Virus record (IMG/VR): IMGVR_UViG_3300049846_003387
Location: 1-64,000 of that record
Strand: one strand, 5' to 3'
Length of the DNA stretch: 64,000 nucleotides
DNA from: a virus
Part shown: positions 52,115-60,273 of the stretch, in pieces
How positions within the stretch are numbered: the first letter of the stretch is position 1
How the letters are laid out: the number at the start of each line of letters is the position of its first letter
Position numbers and translations under genes: made by a program
Notes under the pieces: model-generated
Databases searched by the model: none
What the model saw: the letters and a program-made list of their open reading frames with translations, nothing else
What the model was told of the DNA's origin: nothing

Positions 52115-54200
52115 AAGTCTACTTCGCTTAACACGGGTGGCTAATCAGTTCAAAGCATCAGGACGTATAGGCAAAAAAGCTGCCATCCATTCATGCATTA
52201 AATGTGGATATGGTTTTGCAGGTCGTAAGCCAGATGGATTCGGATCAATGATTGACCTAACTTCTTCAGATCCAGATTATATTCCAACAAAACCTTGTCC
52301 AAGTTGTAAATTTGTTCTAAATCCTTCTTCAAGTCAAGAAGAAGAAGTAAATAAAGTAAAAGCTAAAGAAGGCTTTGGTGAAAAGTATTATGTGATATAT
52401 CAACCAATGGATGGTGACGTAGAAACTATAGGAGGTCCCATTTATGGTAAATCTGAAGCTGAAGATCATAGAGAGTTATTGATAAATAAAATCAAAAATT
52501 CTATCTATTTCAAAGATGTTGACCTGGGAGAATTAGGAAAATTGCCAGAAGTCTTGGACGAAGAAGAAGTAGTGGTAGTATCTGAATCCAGTGATTCACA
52601 ACTTGCAAAAGAGATCGAGGACGGTCTTTTTGATGGACTTGTAATGAGACCATCACAACAAATTAAAAAAGTAGAAGAATGGGATAAATCTTGGAGAGCT
52701 GTAAAACTAAGAGAGCTTAAAGAACGACCACCAACTAAAGATGAGAACGTAGCAAAATCTTTAAAGAAAATTAAGTTCGCTCAATTTTCAAGTAATGCAA
52801 AATTAGCAGAATATTGTTCAGATTTATTCTTTATTCTTTACGGAAAATATACAGATGAAGGATATACTCATACAGATGCTGTAGATAAGGCAACAGCTGA
52901 AGTAGATGAATATTATTCCCAACATTGTAATAAAGAACCTAAAGACTTTAATATTGCAAGTCGTAATTATAGTACTATAAGGAGATTTTCGATGAGAGAG
53001 AAGTTACTAGTTAAAAAAGCTCAGAGTGTTTTGGGAAGCTCTGATGTTCAGATGTGGTTAGATAATCTTAAAGAACTCTTAGTTCAAACAGGGACGGCTA
53101 CTAGACGTCCAGGTCTAGGCTATAGAGAAAGATACAGTGGTGGAAAAGATATAGAACTTTCAAGTCCAAGCTATCGAGTAATTCCTGTATATGATTACGA
53201 TCCCAGCAGATTAAAAGATCCAAAGTATAAGGCTGAAGTTGATGAAGCTTGGGAAGTTGCTAAAGAAGAAGTGATAAAAGCTCTTCAAAATTCTAAGGAT
53301 GCTCCTAAGAATTGGAGGCGTTATTATAATGATATGGATGCTCCTAATCCTGGAGAATGGCTCTATAATGTAGATAGTTTCATAGAAAGTAGTTATGAAA
53401 AAACCTCAGAAGGACAATCTTATGCTAGACTTCAAGATGCACGCGCTAGAGCACGAATCTGGATAATTCAAAAAGGAATTAGAAACAACGAACATCGCGA
53501 AGCCATGCTCGCATTAGTTAATCAATTACAAACAGATGGCTTAAAGACGTGGCTAAAATATTGCAGAAGCTATAAAACAAATGCAAGCGGAACAAAAGTA
53601 AGCCGTGACATCAAAGACTTAATAGATTATGGTAATCAGCTGCTTCAGCAGCAAAGAACAGTAGCTGCACAAGCTAAAGATTTTAGAAAAATAGCAAAAA
53701 CTTTGGTAGCAACAGCTAATAAATTTGATGTAACTAATCCTTCTTTAGCTAAAGAAGCAGATAAACTTCTTGCTGATCTATATAAATTAGCACAAAATCT
53801 TGATCCTAATGCTACAAAAAATTTTATGAAGGGATATGGCGGAATCAAAATGATGGGTTGCTCCGACAAGTGTTCGGGTAGTTATCATGATCATCCTACC
53901 GATTCTGATGTAATGTATGTAGATGATTTAGATATGCATAACGACCATGATCCAGAAATTGTCGAAATTGAAGAACCAACTCCTGAATACGACCTTATAG
54001 GATTAGACGATGTTAAATCTGAACTTGAAAACATGAAGTGGCGAATTGCAGATAAAAAACGTCGAGAAGCTCTCGAAACTGCAATTGAGCATATCGAAAA
54101 AGCTCAACAATATCATGATGCATGCAAGTCTCGTAAAGATAAAGTTCACAGTATCTTCGACAATGCTGGCTTAGCTTTGCGCTTAAAGGACTTTACCTAA
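52089..54200 (+). CDS. Large zinc-finger virion-type protein, 703 aa
   Basis: ATG 52089 follows AAAGGA at ten bases; an in-frame ATG at 52038 lies inside the previous gene. Near the N-terminus CIKCGYGF and CPSCKF form a zinc ribbon. A charged alpha/beta middle follows, then YDYDPSRLKDPKYKAEVDEA. The recurrent hairpin ATANKFDVTNPSLAKEADKL lies near residues 550-570, then a Cys/His cluster (GCSDKCSGSYHDHP) and a helical end. No family recognised; it is directly upstream of the prohead protease gene. Confidence 0.6.
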   Translation: MTKKNSRSRSLLRLTRVANQFKASGRIGKKAAIHSCIKCGYGFAGRKPDGFGSMIDLTSSDPDYIPTKPCPSCKFVLNPSSSQEEEVNKVKAKEGFGEKYYVIYQPMDGDVETIGGPIYGKSEAEDHRELLINKIKNSIYFKDVDLGELGKLPEVLDEEEVVVVSESSDSQLAKEIEDGLFDGLVMRPSQQIKKVEEWDKSWRAVKLRELKERPPTKDENVAKSLKKIKFAQFSSNAKLAEYCSDLFFILYGKYTDEGYTHTDAVDKATAEVDEYYSQHCNKEPKDFNIASRNYSTIRRFSMREKLLVKKAQSVLGSSDVQMWLDNLKELLVQTGTATRRPGLGYRERYSGGKDIELSSPSYRVIPVYDYDPSRLKDPKYKAEVDEAWEVAKEEVIKALQNSKDAPKNWRRYYNDMDAPNPGEWLYNVDSFIESSYEKTSEGQSYARLQDARARARIWIIQKGIRNNEHREAMLALVNQLQTDGLKTWLKYCRSYKTNASGTKVSRDIKDLIDYGNQLLQQQRTVAAQAKDFRKIAKTLVATANKFDVTNPSLAKEADKLLADLYKLAQNLDPNATKNFMKGYGGIKMMGCSDKCSGSYHDHPTDSDVMYVDDLDMHNDHDPEIVEIEEPTPEYDLIGLDDVKSELENMKWRIADKKRREALETAIEHIEKAQQYHDACKSRKDKVHSIFDNAGLALRLKDFT

Positions 54201-54211
54201 AAGGAAAATTT

Positions 54212-57200
54212 ATGCTTATTAAGATTGCAAATTCAGAGTTTATACTAGATGCTTCACATCAACTTTCTGCTGAGAAAGCTTTAGCGTCTCCAGAAATTAC
54301 AGGTCGTTTTAAGAAATTAGCATCCGAAATAAAGAAAGTGGCTCCTCGTTCTGGAGATTTTCTCTACTTCATTGCGCGTGGTATCCATGCGATGGAGCAT
54401 GCAGCGATAGATCCTGTAACTCGTCAATACAACGCGAAACTTGGTCATATAGCTTACAATGATGGCAAAGGTAGTTGTAAAGCTTGTGGAACTCATCTTT
54501 TAAAGACAAGTTCTGGCGATCCTATTGAAGGTTTGTGGTGCTCGGCCTCTCAAGTTGAGCCTTGGATAAATCAAAATGGTGATGCTTTTCCTGAAGACGA
54601 GCTTTTAGCAGAAGTTCCTGATCCCCAAGATTCTACTCGCAAAATTAGAGCTTACCAAACCTTTATAGGTAAAGGTCTCTTCACAGATCACAAAAGTTCC
54701 GAAGTTGAAAACATCAGAGGAATTATTCTTGATGCTGCATACGACAGCTCAACAAAAGGAGTTGATCTTCTAATAGCTCTAGATAAAGTAAACTATCCTG
54801 AATTAGCACGCCAAGTTTCTGCTGGATATTCAGCACAGGTTAGTATGGGATGCCAAGTTAATCTAAGTCACTGCAGCATCTGTGGAAATAAAGCTGTTAC
54901 AGAGCATGATTATTGTAATCATGTGAAACAAGGAAAGGCAATTGCTAGGGCAGGTCAACCTCGTTGTTATGAAATTAACAAAGGCTTGAATTTCATCGAG
55001 CTTTCTGTTGTAGGTACTGCAGCTGATCCAAGAGCTAGAATTAGAACTATCGTCGCTCACGCTCAAAATATTAGAAAAAATTTAGAGGCAAATCTTCAAA
55101 CAACTGATGCTCAGAACGAAAATCAATTGATTTTAGAATCTCTTAATAGACTAGAACAACAAATCGGAGATATTCAATCTCAAGTTGATTCGTCAACATC
55201 AGAACAATCACCGATTATAGCTTCTTCAGCGCAAGAAATAATTAACAAAATTGCTAATTTAGAACAGCAAATCAAAGACATTGGAGGCAGATTCATGGCT
55301 CAGAAAACTCAGAACAAAAAAGCGTACATGCAGGGTACGGTTGAACCAGAAGTTGGTAAGACTTTTGACATGTCTGACAAAGATTACCATCAGTACTGGG
55401 AAGGTGATAAACATCTTCATGGTCAAGGGATGGACGAAGGTCCAGAAGGCCTCCACTCTGGATATGGTATGGGATCAGATGAAGAAGTCAAAAAGACTTA
55501 TCTTCGTGCTTCTATGCAAGAACGTAAAAAGGCTCGTAAGGCGCTTCTCGAAAAAGCTGCTTATATGCAAGGAACTACAGAACCAGAAGTTGGTAAAACT
55601 TTTGATATGTCTGATAAAGATTATCATCAATACTGGGAAGAAGATAAGCATCTTCACGGCCAAGGCATGGAATCTGGTAGCGATGGATTACATCCAGGCT
55701 ATGGATTGGGTTCCGATGAAAATGTTAAAAAAGAATTACTTAGAGCAAAGCTTCGCGCTAAATTGCAAAAATTTGCCAAGTCATCTAAAAATACCTGGAC
55801 AGTCTTTGCTGGTGAACAACCAGTATTGAGCCTTTCAGCTGAACAAGCTTATGGTTCTGCTTTAACTTCTCCTGCAGAAGAAGTTGATAGTGGTCTAACT
55901 AATCAACAATGGTTCGACTCTAAAGACTATGGTATCAATTTAGTTAGAGCTGTCAAGCAACTTGGAATTGAAAAAGTTGCTTCTGAAATTGCTTCTGCTA
56001 AACGAGTAAATGCACAGGCAGCTCCAGCAGCTCCTGCACCTGCTGCTCCTGCTATGGATGCTTCTGCTCCTGCTCCTGCTGCTCCAGAAATGCCTGCAGC
56101 CGAAGGACAACCTGAAATGTCAGCCGCTGAAGGTATCAAAGCCGCTGCTGAACGTATCGAATCTGCAAAAGATGAGATTTTATCGCTTGTTGATACATTA
56201 GATGGAGCTCCTGCCGCTGAAGGCGAGGCTCTTGCTGGTGATCTCGGTGCTGCTAGTGAAGAACTTGGAGATCTAGGTACAGAAATGGATGCAGCTTCTC
56301 AACTTCCTCCTGCTGCTGCAAGTGCATTCAAGAAACTTACACGTCAAGCTTTGAATCACGCAAGTTTACTTCTTAAAAAAGCTGAAGCTTTCGCAATTAA
56401 AATTGCTAAAGAAGATGAAGAAGATGAGAAAGACGATGACAAGGAAGATAAAGAAGAAGACACAGTTGAAATTGAAGTAAAAGATGCTGATAAGGAAGAT
56501 GTTAAAGTAAAAGAAGCAAAACTCTCTACTCGTGAATTACAAGCACGTAAAACTGCTCGCATGAAACTTGCTCAGCAAATTTATAACCTCACTGAAGGCG
56601 ATATGACTGCTGAAGCACATCCTGACGGTGGTAATGAAACTACATTTCCTAACCAACCAAAAGGCAAAATCGAAACTGGTACAGAAGCTCAAAAAGCTGA
56701 CATTGAAGTAGCTAATTCAATTCCACGTGGAGAACTTGTTGCTCGTAAGAATCGCAGAAATCAACTTCTCAAGGCTGCTAATCTAGTTCTTGCTGCTGAA
56801 ACTACTCAACAAGCGATGCAAGTTGATCAAGCCAAAGCTAAAGCCGATGAGATGGCAGAACAATTAGCAAACAATTTAAAAAATCAAAGTGGTAATAAGA
56901 TGATGGGGAAAAAAGAGAAAAAAGCAGCTGTTGATAATGAAACCAAGCAATACTACAAAGAAGAGGCTTCTCAATCTGCAACTGGTCAAAAACCAGATCC
57001 AGAAGTTGGTAAATTTTACAGCGAACTCACCCAAGACTTTACCAACAAGAAGGCAACTGTAGCTGTTCATGATTACGGTCTCAAAATGAAGAGAGCCTTC
57101 CAAGTTGCTCTACGAAGAGCAAATCTCGGTCAAATCGAAAGCTCACACGAAGCAGTTGAAGCAGATGTTGATCGCTTAATGAAATTGGACGACGAGAGTT

Positions 57201-57361
57201 TCCAAGCTTTCTCACAACTGGTGGAGAATACCAAAAAAGCTGCTGTATCAACTAAACCTGCTGCAAAGCAAGTTCGCACTGCTGGAGCTCTTAACGTTGG
57301 CGTTGATCCTAAGCCCGAATCTATGGTAGATATTCTTAGTAAGCTTCCTTGGAAATCCTAA
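54212..57361 (+). CDS. Prohead protease fused to long repeat-containing extension, 1049 aa
   Basis: Residues 50-240 match phage prohead proteases: NQNGDAFPEDELL, YQTFIGKGLFTDHKS with candidate catalytic His160, IRGIILDAAY, and ELARQVSAGYSAQVSMGC with candidate Ser211, then a CSICGN...YCNH finger. The protease matures head proteins. Beyond lie a coiled coil (290-360), two copies of a 58-residue unit, an Ala/Pro linker (600-640), an Ala-rich part, an acidic Glu/Asp/Lys stretch (about 735-765) and more helices. The extension is several times the protease's size and may be a built-in scaffold or core protein. Confidence 0.8.
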   Translation: MLIKIANSEFILDASHQLSAEKALASPEITGRFKKLASEIKKVAPRSGDFLYFIARGIHAMEHAAIDPVTRQYNAKLGHIAYNDGKGSCKACGTHLLKTSSGDPIEGLWCSASQVEPWINQNGDAFPEDELLAEVPDPQDSTRKIRAYQTFIGKGLFTDHKSSEVENIRGIILDAAYDSSTKGVDLLIALDKVNYPELARQVSAGYSAQVSMGCQVNLSHCSICGNKAVTEHDYCNHVKQGKAIARAGQPRCYEINKGLNFIELSVVGTAADPRARIRTIVAHAQNIRKNLEANLQTTDAQNENQLILESLNRLEQQIGDIQSQVDSSTSEQSPIIASSAQEIINKIANLEQQIKDIGGRFMAQKTQNKKAYMQGTVEPEVGKTFDMSDKDYHQYWEGDKHLHGQGMDEGPEGLHSGYGMGSDEEVKKTYLRASMQERKKARKALLEKAAYMQGTTEPEVGKTFDMSDKDYHQYWEEDKHLHGQGMESGSDGLHPGYGLGSDENVKKELLRAKLRAKLQKFAKSSKNTWTVFAGEQPVLSLSAEQAYGSALTSPAEEVDSGLTNQQWFDSKDYGINLVRAVKQLGIEKVASEIASAKRVNAQAAPAAPAPAAPAMDASAPAPAAPEMPAAEGQPEMSAAEGIKAAAERIESAKDEILSLVDTLDGAPAAEGEALAGDLGAASEELGDLGTEMDAASQLPPAAASAFKKLTRQALNHASLLLKKAEAFAIKIAKEDEEDEKDDDKEDKEEDTVEIEVKDADKEDVKVKEAKLSTRELQARKTARMKLAQQIYNLTEGDMTAEAHPDGGNETTFPNQPKGKIETGTEAQKADIEVANSIPRGELVARKNRRNQLLKAANLVLAAETTQQAMQVDQAKAKADEMAEQLANNLKNQSGNKMMGKKEKKAAVDNETKQYYKEEASQSATGQKPDPEVGKFYSELTQDFTNKKATVAVHDYGLKMKRAFQVALRRANLGQIESSHEAVEADVDRLMKLDDESFQAFSQLVENTKKAAVSTKPAAKQVRTAGALNVGVDPKPESMVDILSKLPWKS
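55322..55495 (+). repeat. 58-codon duplicated unit, copy 1
   Basis: Encodes AYMQGTVEPEVGKTFDMSDK and the 38 residues after it (rich in His, Asp, Gly). It matches copy 2 at 49 of 58 residues counted by eye. Spacing between copies is 237 bases. Confidence 0.9.
55559..55732 (+). repeat. 58-codon duplicated unit, copy 2
   Basis: Encodes AYMQGTTEPEVGKTFDMSDK and following residues including HLHGQGM and GLHPGYGLGSDE. A faint third echo (DPEVGKFYSELTQDF) lies near the C-terminus of the same protein. Confidence 0.9.
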
Positions 57362-57382
57362 TAGGTAGACATGAAATTACTG

Positions 57383-57425
57383 CCCCCAGGACTCGCCCCT
57401 TAAAAGGCCCCTGGGGGTTACTTTT
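57383..57425 (+). terminator. GC-rich terminator after the prohead protease gene
   Basis: CCCCCAGG (57383-57390) pairs with CCTGGGGG (57410-57417), with an inner CCTTAAAAGG hairpin and TTACTTTTATT after it. It is the most GC-rich short stretch in this AT-rich window. Confidence 0.8.
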
Positions 57426-57460
57426 ATTAGCGACAAAATTCTGTTTTTTAGAATAATTAC

Positions 57461-57467
57461 TATTGAT
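57461..57467 (+). promoter_or_regulatory. TATTGAT element J (putative phage promoter)
   Basis: TATTGATTTTTTACTATT, 39 bases before ATG 57500 and directly after a terminator, just where a new transcript must start. Same extended form as elements A and C. Confidence 0.6.
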
Positions 57468-57499
57468 TTTTTACTATTCCAAGCAACAACTGGAGAAAA

Positions 57500-57994
57500 A
57501 TGATGAGCAATAATAAAATCTTAAAAGCCCAGCAATCTTTACGATTTGCTCAATCTCTTCTTGGTGAAATTACTCGAACTCCAGAAGCTGTTAAGCTTCT
57601 TCAAGAAGCATTAAAGGCTGAATTCCAACAATGGGATCTTTATTATGCATATAAAGATCAATTGAGGGGCCTGTCTAGAGAACCTATTGCTGAGCATTTT
57701 CAAGAACATGCTCAAGATGAAGCTGATCACATTGAAATTCTTCAAAGATATCTAGTTAGTATGGGTGAGCATCCAACAAAACAACGTGAACCTATTCCTG
57801 AAGTTGCTGCCGACATTATGAAAATTATAGCTTTGCAATATAAGTTTGAAATCAAAGCTGTTAAAACTTATCAAAGTCTATTAATTCAATTAGAAGATAA
57901 TGATCCTCTGAGAATAGAAATAGAGAATATTCTTGCTAAAGAAATGGAACATGCTCAAGATTTAGAATTGCTTTTCAAACAAACTAGAAAGTAA
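57500..57994 (+). CDS. Ferritin-like diiron protein (bacterioferritin/Dps-type)
   Basis: A 164-residue four-helix protein with all six ligands expected at a bacterioferritin ferroxidase centre: E41, E74 and H77 (DEADH), E117, E148 and H151 (KEMEH). Gaps of 33 and 43 residues equal those in bacterioferritin; the last gap is 31 instead of 33. QLRGLSREPIAEHFQEHAQD is typical of the fold. It could store or oxidise iron, or protect DNA as Dps does. It heads a transcript with strong TGGAG ribosome site after element J. No haem-binding Met could be assigned. Confidence 0.8.
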   Translation: MMSNNKILKAQQSLRFAQSLLGEITRTPEAVKLLQEALKAEFQQWDLYYAYKDQLRGLSREPIAEHFQEHAQDEADHIEILQRYLVSMGEHPTKQREPIPEVAADIMKIIALQYKFEIKAVKTYQSLLIQLEDNDPLRIEIENILAKEMEHAQDLELLFKQTRK

Positions 57995-57997
57995 GAG

Positions 57998-59452
57998 ATG
58001 GATTCTCCAGATAAAAAAGATAAGTCAACAAGTAGTATTCCAAATGAGGCTCATAGTAAGGCAACTAAATGGGTTGAAGAAGCCATAAACGACTCTTCTG
58101 TTCTTAATGTTATTGAAGATAAATTACAACCTCTAGTAGTTAGTGCTACCGATGAATTCTTAGAAGAAAACAAAGAAAAGGCTGCTATCTACGCTTCCAA
58201 TCCTGAAGTTCTCATCAAAGATCTCAAGGAATTTTATGGTTTTAAGAACTACTTCAAATACGTCGAATACGCAATAGATGCAGCTCTAGCAGTATCTGGA
58301 ATACTATCAATAATTTCTGTATTTTTCACTGCTGGTGCAGCTGCTCCAGCTGCTGCAGTTGGCCTAGCAAGTCGCAAGGCAATATCATATGCTACTAAGA
58401 AGTTTATGAAAAAACAAGGATTAAATCTTCTTGCGAGAGTTTCGAGCAAAATCGTTCTGAAGAAAATTACTAAAGAAGGTCTAAAGCAGGTAGGTGTAAA
58501 TCTAAGTAAATATTTTTTACGATCAGCTATGTATAACGTACTCTACATAGTGAGCATCAATGCCATATTCAAAACAATAGAGGATGTTGGCATAGAAGCA
58601 ACCAAAAATATCCTGCGAGATAAGGGAAATCAATTAGGGATCCCACAATCTCTAATAACCCAATTGTTACATGCAGAAAATGATAATGCTTTTAGAAGAA
58701 TTTTAAAAAATGTTCATGCCGGAATTTCCAAAGACTTGCAAGAGCTTTTTACAACTGAAGCCGGATTCCGCAAATTAGCTTTAGGTGCTGCTTTTAGTAA
58801 ATTATGGAAGACAAAAGAGATTGCTCAAGCTATAGAGCGAGGCGATCTAGAAAATAAGCTTAAGCAATTAAGCAAAGATCCAAAGTATAGAAAGCCTTTT
58901 GATCCAAACTCTCCTTCTTCGGCATCACAACAAGCAGTCAAGCAACAATTAGAGCGATCAATCAAGAAATCTAAAATTCCTGTTCGTTTGCAACCTGTCT
59001 ATCAGGAACACCTTAGTAAACTAACTACTCAAATACCACCACAAAGAGTTGGAGAAGTAATTGAGCCTAAGATTGAGCTGGCTAATTTAACTACTGATCA
59101 AGTTGTAGACGAGCTTTATGAGGTTGCAACTCTTGAATTTATTCAAAAGAATAGAAGTAGATTGGCTCTTCAACAAGTTACTAAACTTCTTGGTGAAGCT
59201 CTAGATACTAGAAACATTTCATTAGAATCTTTAAAAAGATCTACAAAACAGAACGACTTAATTGATATAGTCAATACCCTCTTAATATATAAGACAATTT
59301 ATATTAAACAACTATTAAAGAAGTTGTCGCTTGGAGGTCAAGATAGTAAGATGCTCGAAGCCCTTAAAAATGATATGATGAAGCATGCTGGTACTGATAC
59401 ATATAAGGCAAATTTATCTAAGCAATATTTTGGAGTAGGTCGTGGCATATAA
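57998..59452 (+). CDS. Membrane-associated or hydrophobic helical protein, 484 aa
   Basis: The hydrophobic segment AALAVSGILSIISVFFTAGA with AAAPAAAVGLA (about 95-125) and a second one, MYNVLYIVSINAIF (about 180), sit in an otherwise charged helical protein. The second half is hydrophilic. It could be an ejected internal or tape-measure-like protein that enters the membrane, but is short for a tape measure. Family unknown. It ends overlapping the next start. Confidence 0.55.
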   Translation: MDSPDKKDKSTSSIPNEAHSKATKWVEEAINDSSVLNVIEDKLQPLVVSATDEFLEENKEKAAIYASNPEVLIKDLKEFYGFKNYFKYVEYAIDAALAVSGILSIISVFFTAGAAAPAAAVGLASRKAISYATKKFMKKQGLNLLARVSSKIVLKKITKEGLKQVGVNLSKYFLRSAMYNVLYIVSINAIFKTIEDVGIEATKNILRDKGNQLGIPQSLITQLLHAENDNAFRRILKNVHAGISKDLQELFTTEAGFRKLALGAAFSKLWKTKEIAQAIERGDLENKLKQLSKDPKYRKPFDPNSPSSASQQAVKQQLERSIKKSKIPVRLQPVYQEHLSKLTTQIPPQRVGEVIEPKIELANLTTDQVVDELYEVATLEFIQKNRSRLALQQVTKLLGEALDTRNISLESLKRSTKQNDLIDIVNTLLIYKTIYIKQLLKKLSLGGQDSKMLEALKNDMMKHAGTDTYKANLSKQYFGVGRGI

Positions 59453-59651
59453 TAAGCCTCTCAAATCAAAAAAGAAAAATGACACTGAAAAGTATCATAA
59501 AGCAGCAAAAGATATTATAGAGCCATTAACAAGAAATATACGACAAAAAAGAAAAGACCAAACTAACGAAGAAATTAAATCCTTTCAAGATGCTTTGGAT
59601 AAAGATCCAACACTCCTAACTAGAGCAAAAGCAGCGGTACAAAAATGGTAA
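59442..59651 (+). CDS. Small basic protein, 69 aa
   Basis: Lys/Arg-rich helical protein (AYNKPLKSKKKNDTEKYHKA...). GGAGTAGG upstream serves as ribosome site inside the previous gene. Overlaps both neighbours. No function known. Confidence 0.6.
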   Translation: MAYNKPLKSKKKNDTEKYHKAAKDIIEPLTRNIRQKRKDQTNEEIKSFQDALDKDPTLLTRAKAAVQKW

Positions 59652-60046
59652 ACATTAAGCAGCTTCAACAAAAAATAGCATTAGCTCAACAATTTATTGC
59701 CGTAGCACAACAAACAAGGATTAAACTTTTTCTTGATGATGATACTGAAGCACCAGTAAGACAAGAATTATTCAAAGGTTACGATGTTTGGGTTACAACC
59801 CCTGAAGAAGCTATTGAATATTTAAGTAGAGGTAATGTTAGTCACGTTAGTTTAGATCACGATCTTGGACTTGAACCTGAGAGCCGCAATGGCTATATGG
59901 TTGCAAAATGGATCGAAGAAGCAGCATACAATAGTGAAATTCCTCCTCTAAAGTGGAGAGTTCATAGTTTTAATCCTAAAGGAAAAAGCAATATGATTAC
60001 TGCCTTACAGAATGCAGATAAATTTTGGAGCAGAGGTGAAGAATGA
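59645..60046 (+). CDS. Cyclic-phosphate processing receiver-domain protein (cPRD-like)
   Basis: A 133-residue protein: short helical lead, then RIKLFLDDDTEAP (acidic pocket, 26-37), YDVWVTTPEEAIEYL, HVSLDHDLG (67-75) and VHSFNPKGKSNM (106-117). LDDD, SLDHDLG and HS.NP.G together match the receiver-like family that Aravind and colleagues proposed to process 2',3'-cyclic phosphates in RNA repair. A related degenerate receiver domain is the alternative. It lies among structural genes, overlapping genes on both sides, so is expressed late. Confidence 0.75.
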   Translation: MVNIKQLQQKIALAQQFIAVAQQTRIKLFLDDDTEAPVRQELFKGYDVWVTTPEEAIEYLSRGNVSHVSLDHDLGLEPESRNGYMVAKWIEEAAYNSEIPPLKWRVHSFNPKGKSNMITALQNADKFWSRGEE

Positions 60047-60273
60047 CAAATACCTATAAAAATATTCAACAACTTAATCAAATAGCAAGCTATCTTCAGC
60101 AAATTGCTGATCCTTATCATCAATCAGAAACTTGGATAGATGATAAGTTGGTAGATATGGTCAATGCATTAAGAGATATTAGATCTTTTCTCGAATACGA
60201 AACAACTCGCGGCAATTATAATAATCCTACTATAGATATTACTAATACTACAAGGAGTGCTAATAATGAATAA
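60043..60273 (+). CDS. Hypothetical protein, 76 aa
   Basis: Helical (NIQQLNQIASYLQQIADPYH), with an Asn/Thr-rich tail. ATGA overlap with the receiver-domain gene suggests coupled translation. Not recognised. Confidence 0.6.
   Translation: MTNTYKNIQQLNQIASYLQQIADPYHQSETWIDDKLVDMVNALRDIRSFLEYETTRGNYNNPTIDITNTTRSANNE

Noticed and set aside
55281-55829. 182-codon frame in another phase inside the prohead protease gene
   Set aside because: It mirrors the duplicated 58-codon unit in a second frame and codes a very basic, Leu/Ile/Lys-rich sequence; the protease frame is clearly the real one.
57371-57403. Ten-codon frame starting ATGAAATTACTG in the gap after the protease gene
   Set aside because: Too short, no ribosome site, and it runs into the terminator hairpin.
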